DNA of 63,929 nt, taken from positions 1-63,929 of the forward strand of contig JAIESR010000090.1 in assembly GCA_019745775.1 (NCBI GenBank), written 5' to 3'. Made by a program: the position numbers and the translations under genes. The notes below the pieces were generated by a model. It did not search any database. It worked only from the letters and a program-made list of their open reading frames with translations, and was not told the DNA's origin. Position 1 is the stretch's first letter, and each line of letters starts with the position of its first letter. This document shows, in pieces, positions 54,410 to 62,513 of the stretch. The DNA comes from Xanthobacteraceae bacterium (GTDB lineage: Bacteria > Pseudomonadota > Alphaproteobacteria > Rhizobiales > Xanthobacteraceae).

Positions 54410-56035
54410 ATGGACCCGCTGCTCGACGTCAAGGACCTCTCGGTCGCCTTCCATCAGGCCGGTCGCACGACGCTCGCGGTCGATCGTATTTCGTTCAGCG
54501 TGAAGAAGGGCGAAACCGTCGCGCTGGTCGGCGAGTCCGGCTCCGGCAAGTCGGTGACGGCGCTGTCGGTGATGAAGCTCCTGCCGTATCCGGCGGCGAG
54601 CCATCCGTCCGGCCGTATCCAGTTCGAAGGGCAGGACCTGCTCGAGCTGCGCGAGCAGGACATCCGCCACATCCGCGGCAACCGGATCTCGATCATCTTC
54701 CAGGAGCCCATGACGTCGCTCAATCCGCTGCACACGATCGAGAAGCAGATCGGCGAGGCCTTGCTGCTGCACCAGGGACTTGCCGGCGCGCCGGCGCGCT
54801 CGCGCACGCTCGAGCTCCTGACCCAGGTCGGCATTCCCGATCCAGAAGCACGGCTCAAGAGCTATCCGCATCAGCTGTCCGGCGGCCAGCGCCAGCGCGT
54901 GATGATCGCGATGGCGCTCGCCAACGAGCCGGACCTGCTGATCGCCGACGAGCCCACCACCGCGCTCGACGTCACCGTGCAGGCGCAGATCCTCAAGCTG
55001 CTCAAGGACCTGCAACAGCGGCTCGGCATGGCCATGCTGTTCATCACCCACGACCTCGGCATCGTGCGGCGGCTCGCCGATACCGTCTGCGTGATGAAGG
55101 ATGGCAAGATCGTCGAGCAAGGCCCGGTCGAGGACGTGTTCACGGGCCCGCAGCATCCCTACACCAAGGCGCTGCTGGCCGCCGAGCCGAAGCCCGATCC
55201 GGCGCCGCTGCGGCCGGAAGAGCCGATGGTGGTCGAGGCCAGGGACCTCAAGGTCTGGTTCCCGATCAAGCGCGGCGTGCTGCGCAAGGTCGTCGGCCAC
55301 ATCAAGGCGGTCGACGGCGTCGACGTCGCGGTGCGCAAGGGCGAGACGCTCGGCATCGTCGGCGAATCCGGTTCCGGCAAGACCACGCTTGGGCTCGCGA
55401 TCATGCGGCTGATCTCGTCGCAGGGGCCGATCATCTTCCTCGGCAAGACCATCGCCGGCCTCAAGTTCAAGGAGATGCTGCCGATCCGGCACAGCATGCA
55501 GATCGTGTTCCAGGATCCCTATGGTTCGCTCAGCCCGCGCATGTCGGTGTCCGACATCGTCGAGGAAGGCCTGTGGGTGCATCATCCGAAAATGAGCGAG
55601 GACGAGCGCCAGAAGCGCGTCGTCCGCGCGCTGCGCGACGTCGGCCTCGATCCGGAGACGCGGTTCCGCTATCCGCACGAGTTTTCCGGCGGCCAGCGCC
55701 AGCGCATCGCGATCGCGCGCGCGGTCGTGCTGGAGCCGACCTTCATCGTGCTCGACGAGCCGACCAGCGCGCTCGACATGCTGATCCAGGCGCAGATGGT
55801 CGACCTGCTGCGCGACCTGCAGAAGCGGCTCAATCTCACCTATCTCTTCATCTCCCACGACCTGCGCGTGGTCGCGGCGCTGGCGAGCCGGCTGATGGTA
55901 ATGCGAAACGGCAAGGTGGTCGAGGAAGGTCCCGCCCGCGAGCTGTTCGCGAACCCGAAGTCCGACTACACCCGAGCGCTGTTCGCCGCCGCCTTCAATA
56001 TCGAAGCCGCACCCACCGGCGTCGTTGCGCAATAG
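54410..56035 (+). CDS. yejF: ABC transporter ATP-binding protein YejF (double ATPase)
   Basis: 541 aa from the ATG at 54410 (a GTG at 54401 overlaps the toxin stop). Two complete ABC domains in tandem: first P-loop [13 protein letters not shown] and signature [15 protein letters not shown] with [11 protein letters not shown]; second P-loop [13 protein letters not shown] and signature [15 protein letters not shown] with [11 protein letters not shown]. The linker carries the oligopeptide/dipeptide C-terminal motif. It powers YejBE import. Confidence 0.95.
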   Translation: MDPLLDVKDLSVAFHQAGRTTLAVDRISFSVKKGETVALVGESGSGKSVTALSVMKLLPYPAASHPSGRIQFEGQDLLELREQDIRHIRGNRISIIFQEPMTSLNPLHTIEKQIGEALLLHQGLAGAPARSRTLELLTQVGIPDPEARLKSYPHQLSGGQRQRVMIAMALANEPDLLIADEPTTALDVTVQAQILKLLKDLQQRLGMAMLFITHDLGIVRRLADTVCVMKDGKIVEQGPVEDVFTGPQHPYTKALLAAEPKPDPAPLRPEEPMVVEARDLKVWFPIKRGVLRKVVGHIKAVDGVDVAVRKGETLGIVGESGSGKTTLGLAIMRLISSQGPIIFLGKTIAGLKFKEMLPIRHSMQIVFQDPYGSLSPRMSVSDIVEEGLWVHHPKMSEDERQKRVVRALRDVGLDPETRFRYPHEFSGGQRQRIAIARAVVLEPTFIVLDEPTSALDMLIQAQMVDLLRDLQKRLNLTYLFISHDLRVVAALASRLMVMRNGKVVEEGPARELFANPKSDYTRALFAAAFNIEAAPTGVVAQ

Positions 56036-56073
56036 AGATTGTCGCCGCGCGCGCGACCCTCTAGACCATCCGC

Positions 56074-57021
56074 ATGTCCGCCATCCTGCTCGCCATCATC
56101 GGCTGGGACCCCAAAGGCTGGGACCAGATCTTCCGCGCGCTCGCCCCGCAGCGCGATATCCGGCTGTGGCCGGAGAACGCCGGCAATCCGGAGAGCGTTT
56201 CCTATGCCTGCGTCTGGAAGCCGCCGCACGGTATGCTCGCCGAATACAGGAACCTCAAAGCCGTGTTCTCGCTCGGCGCCGGCGTCGACGACCTCCTCGC
56301 CGACATTGAGCTGCCGAACGTGCCGGTCGTCCGCGTCGTCGATCCCGACATGACCATGCGCATGACCGAATACGTCGTGCTGCATGTGCTGACCTATCAT
56401 CGCCACCAGCGGCTCTACGACACCCAGCAGCGCGTGCGCATGTGGCACGACCACGAGCAGGCGCCGGCGAGCGACGTTTCCGTCGGCATCATGGGCCTCG
56501 GCGAGCTCGGCCACGCCGCCGCGGTGGCGCTGCAACGGCTCGGCTTCCGCGTGCACGGCTGGAGCCGCACCCAGAAGATCATCCCCGGCGTCGAGACCTT
56601 CTACGGCCAGATCGGACTCGAGCCGTTCCTGCGCCGTACCGAGATCCTCGTCTGCCTCCTGCCGTCGACGCCGGCGACGCGCGGCATCCTCAATCTCGAC
56701 ACCTTCCGCCGACTCAAGTTCAACGGCGCGATGCACGGCGCCTATCTGATCAACGCCTCGCGCGGCGACATGCAGGTCGATGCCGACATCCTGGTTGCGC
56801 TCGAAGACGGCACGCTCGCCGGCGCGACGCTCGACGTGTTCCCGGTCGAGCCGCTGCCGATCACCAGCCCGCTGTGGACGCACAACAAGGTGACGATCAC
56901 GCCGCACAACGCCGCGCAGTCGTCGCCGCGCGCGATCGTGTCGAACATCCTGCGTCAGATCGACCGCTTGGAAGTCGGCATGCCGCTCGAACATATCGTC
57001 GATCGGCGCCGCGGCTATTGA
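56074..57021 (+). CDS. 2-hydroxyacid dehydrogenase, glyoxylate/hydroxypyruvate reductase A-like
   Basis: 315 aa. Rossmann motif GIMGLGELGHAAAVALQRLGF, substrate region FSLGAGVDDLLA, catalytic Arg in INASRGDMQVDADIL, and the ending (TITPHNAAQSSP) with the catalytic His. These fit the GhrA branch, which reduces glyoxylate or hydroxypyruvate with NAD(P)H. It follows yejF after 38 bases on the same strand and could be co-transcribed. Its last 7 bases overlap the convergent NlpC/P60 gene. Confidence 0.9.
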   Translation: MSAILLAIIGWDPKGWDQIFRALAPQRDIRLWPENAGNPESVSYACVWKPPHGMLAEYRNLKAVFSLGAGVDDLLADIELPNVPVVRVVDPDMTMRMTEYVVLHVLTYHRHQRLYDTQQRVRMWHDHEQAPASDVSVGIMGLGELGHAAAVALQRLGFRVHGWSRTQKIIPGVETFYGQIGLEPFLRRTEILVCLLPSTPATRGILNLDTFRRLKFNGAMHGAYLINASRGDMQVDADILVALEDGTLAGATLDVFPVEPLPITSPLWTHNKVTITPHNAAQSSPRAIVSNILRQIDRLEVGMPLEHIVDRRRGY

Positions 57022-57908
57022 TCGCCGCGCGGCACTCCCTGCAACCGCCGCACGCTCGATAGCGCGATGCGGTCTGCGCGGTTGCGCGCGACGGCATCCG
57101 CGATCGGCTCGATCGCGACCGCCATGTGATGACCGTTGGCGTGAATGAGCGTCGAACGATCGCGCACGATCGCGACATGGCCTTCCCAGAAAATCAGGTC
57201 GCCGCGTTGCAGATTTGAAAGGTCATCCGCCGGTTCGATCCGCGGCAGAAACGACGCCTCCTGCATGTCACTGTCGCGCCAGCATGGCACGCCGCAGGCG
57301 TTCAGCGAGAGCTGCACCAGCGCCGAGCAATCGAGGCCGGCGCTGGTCTTGCCCCCCCAGAGATAGGGCACGCCGAGGAAGCGTTCCGCGACGCTGACGA
57401 AGTCGCGCTCCTGCGCGTTCACGTCGACGAGATGCCTGAGCGGCACGAATTCGCTGGCAGCAGTCACGGCAAACTGCGAGTCGATGCGCGCGATCGCGAG
57501 CCGGCAGCCGAACGACAGGCCTTCGAGGGGGGTGGTCTTCAGGGAGGGGGCGGGGAACATCAGCGTGCGCGGGGCAGCGACGCGATGGGTGGCGGGCGCG
57601 CCCACCGGGCCGAGCGCATCGGTCGGCAGCCAGCCGACATAACTGTCGGATTTGAGCTGCCCCCACGACCAGCCTTCCTCGGTCGTCTCGTAGACGGTGA
57701 CGATCTCGCCGCGCAGCGCTTCGGTGTCGAGCAGCGCGTCCGGCCGCGGCTCGTGCCGCACCGGCGCCGACGGCACCACCACCTGGCGCGGCGTGCCCTC
57801 GACATGGCGTCTGGCCTGCGCCCGGCCTTCGAGATGCTTGGCGGCGATATCGCTGCGTGCCGGCGTGACGCGCGGGTCGTCCTGGTGCGCCCTGATGGGG
57901 TCAGCCAT
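57015..57908 (-). CDS. NlpC/P60 cysteine peptidase with SH3 domains
   Basis: 297 aa from the ATG at 57908; the frame is open further upstream, inside the aminopeptidase gene. N-terminal half: bacterial SH3-like domains (GEIVTVYETTEEGWSWGQLKSDSYVGWLPTDAL). C-terminal half: NlpC/P60 domain with catalytic Cys in GGKTSAGLDCSALVQLSLNACG, His in FWEGHVAIVRD and a third residue in LIHANGHH. No signal peptide is seen. It probably cuts gamma-D-glutamyl-diaminopimelate bonds of murein fragments in recycling. The first eight bases overlap the end of the leucyl aminopeptidase gene. Confidence 0.9.
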   Translation of the reverse strand: MADPIRAHQDDPRVTPARSDIAAKHLEGRAQARRHVEGTPRQVVVPSAPVRHEPRPDALLDTEALRGEIVTVYETTEEGWSWGQLKSDSYVGWLPTDALGPVGAPATHRVAAPRTLMFPAPSLKTTPLEGLSFGCRLAIARIDSQFAVTAASEFVPLRHLVDVNAQERDFVSVAERFLGVPYLWGGKTSAGLDCSALVQLSLNACGVPCWRDSDMQEASFLPRIEPADDLSNLQRGDLIFWEGHVAIVRDRSTLIHANGHHMAVAIEPIADAVARNRADRIALSSVRRLQGVPRGDQ

Positions 57909-59289
57909 AGCGGTCGACCAGCAGCGCGTAGAGCGCGCGCGCCGCTTGGCACTCCGCGCCCTCCGGGCGTCCCGGCCGCGTCGACTGGTTCCAGGCGTAG
58001 ATATCGCAATGCAGCCAGGCCTTCGCCTCGGTGGTGAAGCGGCGCAGGAACAGCGCGGCGGTGATCGAGCCGGCAAAGCCGCCCTGCGACACGTTGTTGG
58101 TGTCGGCGACTTTCGATTCCAGCATCTGATCGTAGGGGCGCCAGAGCGGCAACCGCCATAGCGGATCGTTCTCGGTCTTGGCACAATCGGAGAGCTTGGC
58201 CGCCAGCGCCTCGTCGTCGGTGTAGAACGGCACCACCTCGGTGCCGAGGGCGACGCGCGCCGCGCCAGTGAGGGTCGCCATGTCGGCGATCAGCTCCGGC
58301 TTCTCCTCCTCGGCGAGCGCCATGGCGTCGGCGAGGATCAGCCGGCCTTCGGCGTCGGTGTTGCCGATCTCGACGGTGATGCCCTTGCGCGACCGATAGA
58401 TGTCACGCGGACGAAACGCCGCGCCCGCGATCGAATTCTCGACCGCCGGGATGAGCACGCGCAGCCGCAGCTTGATGCCGCGCGACATCAGCATGTGCGC
58501 GAGCGCCAGCATGGTGGCGGCGCCGCCCATGTCCTTCTTCATGTTGAGCATGCCGGCGTCCGACTTGATGTCGAGCCCGCCGGTGTCGAAGCAGACGCCC
58601 TTGCCGATCAGCGTCACCTTGGGATGCGCGGCGTCGCCCCAGGTGATGTCGATCAGGCGGGGAGGGCGGTCGGCGGCCGCGGCGCGGCCGACCGCGTGGA
58701 TCAGCGGGAAATTCTCGGTGAGGAGATCGTCCCCCGCGATCACGTTGACGCGCGCCTGGTGCTGGGTCGCGAGCGCACGAGCTGCGTATTCGAGCTCGGC
58801 CGGCCCCATGTCGTTCGCCGGCGTATTGATCAGGTCGCGCGCGAGGAACACCGCCTCGGCGGTGCGCGAGAGGTCGTCGCCGTCGACGCCGTCCGGCAGC
58901 TCGAGCTGGACGTCCCTGCCGTCGCCCTTGCGGTAGCGGGTGAAGCGGTAGCTTCCGAGCGCGATCGCGAGTGCGCCAAGCCGCGGGTCATGCGGCGGGT
59001 TGGCGAAGCGGTAGACGCCGGGCGGGAGCAGCGTCGCCAGCGCGCCCGGCCGGAACGTGTCCTTGAGCGGATCGTCGGCGGCTTCGAGGCCGAACAGGAC
59101 GCCGGCCAGTGCGCCGTCGTCGCCGGACAGCAGCAGGCTGCGGCCCGCCTTGGGCTCGAAGCCGGCGGCCTCGGCGAAGGCGCGGGAGCGCCCATCGAGC
59201 CTCGCGCGGTGCTCGGCCCAATTCGCCGCGGTCACGAAGGTGATGGGAACGGCGGACGCGGCGCCGCGGGCCACAAAAGCTTGATGCAT
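57901..59289 (-). CDS. M17 family leucyl aminopeptidase
   Basis: 462 aa from the ATG at 59289 (a frame extension to 59340 lacks support). M17 signature NTDAEGRLILADAMAL holds metal and catalytic ligands; the first metal site is GKGVCFDTGGLDIKSDAGMLNMKKDMGG (read in parts). Forms a hexamer that removes N-terminal residues from peptides in the cytoplasm. It belongs to the PepB-like bacterial branch rather than PepA, judging by length. Translated together with the NlpC/P60 peptidase that follows (ATGGCTGA overlap). Confidence 0.93.
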   Translation of the reverse strand: MHQAFVARGAASAVPITFVTAANWAEHRARLDGRSRAFAEAAGFEPKAGRSLLLSGDDGALAGVLFGLEAADDPLKDTFRPGALATLLPPGVYRFANPPHDPRLGALAIALGSYRFTRYRKGDGRDVQLELPDGVDGDDLSRTAEAVFLARDLINTPANDMGPAELEYAARALATQHQARVNVIAGDDLLTENFPLIHAVGRAAAADRPPRLIDITWGDAAHPKVTLIGKGVCFDTGGLDIKSDAGMLNMKKDMGGAATMLALAHMLMSRGIKLRLRVLIPAVENSIAGAAFRPRDIYRSRKGITVEIGNTDAEGRLILADAMALAEEEKPELIADMATLTGAARVALGTEVVPFYTDDEALAAKLSDCAKTENDPLWRLPLWRPYDQMLESKVADTNNVSQGGFAGSITAALFLRRFTTEAKAWLHCDIYAWNQSTRPGRPEGAECQAARALYALLVDRYG

Positions 59290-59422
59290 CGGACAAATCC
59301 CCTGAACCGAACGAAGCGAGACGGGCCCTCCAGCTATCACGCCATCGCGCGGTTAACCACTCATTAGGGTTAACGCTTTATTGCTGTCGGATCGCATCTG
59401 CGGCTCCAACCGCGTGAAGGCC

Positions 59423-60262
59423 ATGACAGCGTCTCCGTCCATCAATATTGCGGCCCCCCCGGCCCGTCGGCTCGCATTGCTTGTGACCGCGATTGTCGTC
59501 GCGGCCGGCGCCGCCGGCTGCGGCACGCTGCAACAGGCCGGCCTCACAACGGGTGCCACCGCGGCGGCGCCGTCCTCGTCCCAGGCCGCGCCCGCCGACC
59601 CGCGCCAGGCCATGCAGGTCTGGGGCGAACGCTACCGCGCCAACCCGCGCGATGTGACGGCGGCAATCAATTACGCGCAGGCGCTGCGCGCCATCGGCCA
59701 GCGCGCGCAGGCGGTGGCGGTGCTCGAGCAGACCTCGATGCACAATACCGGCAGCATGGAGCTCGCCGGCGCCTATGGCCGCGCGCTCGCCGATGTCGGC
59801 AAGCACGAGCAGGCACTGGCGGTGCTCAACCGCGCCCACACGCCCGACCGTCCGGACTGGCGCCTCCTCAATGTCACCGGCGTGGTGCTCGATCAGCTCG
59901 GCCGCCACGACGAGGCGCAGACCCACTACGCCAGCGCGCTGCGGCTGATGCCGGAGGAGCCGACGATCCTGTCGAATCTCGGACTGTCGTACGTGCTCGC
60001 GAAAAATCTCCCCGAAGCCGAGGCGACGCTCAAGCGCGCGGCCGCCGGCAAGAGCACCGATCCGCGCGTGCGCGGCAACCTCGCGCTGGTGGTCGGCCTG
60101 CAGGGGCGCTTCGCGGAAGCCGAAGCGATCGCGCGCGCCGACCTGCCGCCCGACCAGGCTGCCGCCAACGTCGCTTATCTGCGTGAGATGATCGCGCGGC
60201 AGAGCGCGCAAGGGCGCGGCCAGCAGCCCAAGCGCGGCGGCGTCGGCGGTCCGGCGACCTGA
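59423..60262 (+). CDS. tadD: Tad pilus assembly lipoprotein TadD
   Basis: 279 aa from the ATG at 59423. A long signal peptide ends in a lipobox (VVAAGAAGCGTLQ) with Cys33 as lipid anchor. The rest is TPR repeats (AAINYAQALRAIGQRAQAVAVLEQT, RPDWRLLNVTGVVLDQLGRHDEAQTHYASALRLMPEEP, TILSNLGLSYVLAKNLPEAEATLKRAA). TadD is a pilotin-type partner of Tad/Flp pilus biogenesis. It lies opposite to tadC-tadB-cpaF; the 272-base gap between them carries inverted repeats. Confidence 0.88.
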   Translation: MTASPSINIAAPPARRLALLVTAIVVAAGAAGCGTLQQAGLTTGATAAAPSSSQAAPADPRQAMQVWGERYRANPRDVTAAINYAQALRAIGQRAQAVAVLEQTSMHNTGSMELAGAYGRALADVGKHEQALAVLNRAHTPDRPDWRLLNVTGVVLDQLGRHDEAQTHYASALRLMPEEPTILSNLGLSYVLAKNLPEAEATLKRAAAGKSTDPRVRGNLALVVGLQGRFAEAEAIARADLPPDQAAANVAYLREMIARQSAQGRGQQPKRGGVGGPAT

Positions 60263-60309
60263 CCGCTTACCTGACTCAGACGCGTCCAATCTCTCACTGT
60301 CATCCTGAG

Positions 60310-60475
60310 GCGCGAGCCATCAGCGCGTTTACGCGCGTCTTTGACGCGCTATGGCTCGCCTCGAAGGATGCACGGCCCCGGACTCGTGGCCCGGCATCGG
60401 ACCGTCGTCCTTCGAAGGCCGCCATAGCCCGTTGAAGACGCGCGTGAACGCACTTGTGGATTTTTTGGCCAAAGC
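60310..60475. repeat. Inverted pair of dispersed repeats between tadD and tadC
   Basis: The plus strand around 60422 reads GCCATAGCCCGTTGAAGACG then GCGTGAACGC; the same element in reverse complement occurs near 60322-60355 (GCGCGTTTACGCGCG...GCTATGGC). The core (CATAGC.CGT..AAGACG.GCGT.AACGC) is the one found inside hrpB at 37513-37543. Flanks read CATCCTGAGGCGCGAGCC and CGAAGGATGCACGG, themselves partly complementary. Confidence 0.75.
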
Positions 60476-60534
60476 GCGTAGCGAGCAGGCCGTAGGCCGT
60501 CATCGGCGCGAGACGTTCTCCGAGCGCGGCCCGC

Positions 60535-61512
60535 TTACCTGAACGTCTCCGATACCCGGATGCCGGCCGGTCCCAGGATGACGATGAACAGCACCGGCAG
60601 GAAGAACAGGATCATCGGCACCGTCAGCTTCGGCGGCAGGCCGGCGGCTTTCTTCTCGGCCTCGTTCATGCGCATGTCGCGGTTCTCCTGCGCCATCACG
60701 CGCAGCGTCTGGCCGAGCGGCGTGCCGTAGCGCTCGGCCTGCTGGAGCGCCATGCAAACCGACTTAACGCCATCGATATTGGTGCGCCGGGCGAGGTTCT
60801 CGTAGGCCTGCTTGCGTTCCTGCAGGAACGACAGCTCCGCGGTGGTGAGGGTGAGCTCTTCGGCCAGCGCGATGGATTGCGAGCCGATTTCAGCAGCAAC
60901 CTTCTTGAAAGCGGTTTCGATCGACATGCCGGATTCGACACAGATCAGCAAGAGGTCGAGCGCGTCCGGAAACGCGCGCTTGATCGAGGTCTGGCGTTTG
61001 GTGATCTTGTTCTTGAGGAAGATCGCCGGCGCTTTCATGCCGAAATAGGCCGCCGCGATGCACATGATGACCTTGACCGACGTGGGCTGGTTGAGCTTGA
61101 GCACGACGAAGATATAGAACACTACGAACGCCAGCACGACGAGCGGCGTCACGAGCCGGAAAAACAGGAACGTCACGTACGGAGCTTGGCCGCGGTAACC
61201 CGCCTGCACGAGCAGCGCGCGCGCTTCCTCCTGGCCGACCCATTTGTTCAAATTGAACCGGTCGACGATGCGCTGCATGTACTGCTTGGGCGAGCGCCGC
61301 AGCGTCACCTTTTCGCCGCGCGCCAGCCGCTCGCGTTCGCGCTGGCGCATCTTCTCCCGCTCCAGCGCTACCGACTTCATGCGGCTGGCCAGCGAGTCGC
61401 CCGCCAACAGCGGCATCGCGAAGGTGAGCACGGTCGCGATCGCTGCCACGGCGGCGAAAACCATCGCCAGCACGCGGGTGTTCGTGAGGTTATCGGAGAT
61501 CAGGTCGATCAT
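60535..61512 (-). CDS. tadC: Tad pilus inner-membrane protein TadC (T2SF fold)
   Basis: 325 aa with an N-terminal membrane helix (VLAMVFAAVAAIATVLTFAM), a cytoplasmic region and a type II secretion F domain near the end (AFPDALDLLLICVESGMSIETAFKKVA, ERYGTPLGQTLRVMAQENRDMRMNEAEKKAAGLPPKL) with final helices (VPMILFFLPVLFIVIL). It forms the pilus platform together with TadB. tadB precedes it by 19 bp on the same strand. Confidence 0.93.
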   Translation of the reverse strand: MIDLISDNLTNTRVLAMVFAAVAAIATVLTFAMPLLAGDSLASRMKSVALEREKMRQRERERLARGEKVTLRRSPKQYMQRIVDRFNLNKWVGQEEARALLVQAGYRGQAPYVTFLFFRLVTPLVVLAFVVFYIFVVLKLNQPTSVKVIMCIAAAYFGMKAPAIFLKNKITKRQTSIKRAFPDALDLLLICVESGMSIETAFKKVAAEIGSQSIALAEELTLTTAELSFLQERKQAYENLARRTNIDGVKSVCMALQQAERYGTPLGQTLRVMAQENRDMRMNEAEKKAAGLPPKLTVPMILFFLPVLFIVILGPAGIRVSETFR

Positions 61513-61531
61513 CGGTTCCCCACTGTTCGCA

Positions 61532-62500
61532 CTAGAAGTCGAAGTTGATCATTTTTCGCATGACCATGACGCCCATGAACATCCATACGGCGCTGCCGGC
61601 AAGCAGCATGCGGCCCGTTGGATGAGTCCATAGCAGCTCGATGTATTGCGGGCTGGTGATATAGACGAGGAACATCACCGCGATCGGCAGGCAGGCGATG
61701 ATGGAAGCCGAGGCCTTGGCCTCCATCGACATGGCCTGGATCTTCGCCTTCATCTTCTTGCGGTCGCGCAAAACGCGCGAGAGGTTGCCAAGCGCTTCCG
61801 ACAGGTTGCCGCCGGCCCTTGATTGGATGGCGATCACGATACCGAAGAAGTTGGCCTCGGGAAGCGGGACGCGCTCGAACAGTTTGCTACAGGCATCGCC
61901 GATCGGTATGCCGATCGCCTGCGTCTCCATGATCGCGCGGAATTCACTGCGCACCGGTTCCGGCGCCTCGATCGAGATGATCCGCATGCTGTCGAGCAGC
62001 GGCAGGCCGGCCTTCACGCCGCGCACGATGGTGTCCACGGCGTCCGGGAACGCCTCCAGGAACTTGTTCTCGCGGCGCTTCTTGAGAAATTTCAAGAGCC
62101 ACGCCGGCATGCCGAAGCCGGCGGCGAACGCCATGGCGAGCGCAGCCCAGATGCCGGCGTCGATCAGCATGAAGAGCAGCAGCGCGCCGAGGCCGAGCGC
62201 GACACTGATCAGATAGTACTGCTTGTTCGACCAGTTCAGGCCGGCTTGCTGGATCTTCAGATGCAGCGGCACGGACTTCTTCTGGCGCGCCTCGAGCTCC
62301 TTGAGCGTGCCCTCGACCTGTTCGCGGCGGGACTTTTGCGGGTTGCGCGCCGAGCGTGCCGGCGCGACCGTGCCGGTCTTGGTGAGCGTCTCCTTGCGGC
62401 GCTCGGCCTGCTTTTCGCCGGACAACATGGGATAGATGAACACCCATGCGATGCCGCCGATCGCGACCGCGACCAGGAAGAATACGGCGATTGCGTTCAT
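61532..62500 (-). CDS. tadB: Tad pilus inner-membrane protein TadB (T2SF fold)
   Basis: 322 aa from the ATG at 62500. N-terminal helix (AVFFLVAVAIGGIAWVFIYPM), a charged linker, two helices (LISVALGLGALLLFMLIDAGIW region), then the F domain (FPDAVDTIVRGVKAGLPLLDSMRIIS, RAGGNLSEALGNLSRVLRDRKKMKAKIQAMSMEAKASA read in parts). The platform partner of TadC. The cpaF stop is 13 bp upstream, so cpaF-tadB-tadC are one operon. Confidence 0.93.
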   Translation of the reverse strand: MNAIAVFFLVAVAIGGIAWVFIYPMLSGEKQAERRKETLTKTGTVAPARSARNPQKSRREQVEGTLKELEARQKKSVPLHLKIQQAGLNWSNKQYYLISVALGLGALLLFMLIDAGIWAALAMAFAAGFGMPAWLLKFLKKRRENKFLEAFPDAVDTIVRGVKAGLPLLDSMRIISIEAPEPVRSEFRAIMETQAIGIPIGDACSKLFERVPLPEANFFGIVIAIQSRAGGNLSEALGNLSRVLRDRKKMKAKIQAMSMEAKASASIIACLPIAVMFLVYITSPQYIELLWTHPTGRMLLAGSAVWMFMGVMVMRKMINFDF

Positions 62501-62513
62501 GTCCGCCGCCCCC

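Noticed and set aside
60300-60480. Gene in the tadD-tadC gap
   Set aside because: The short open frames there come from inverted repeat DNA and have no start signal or similarity.
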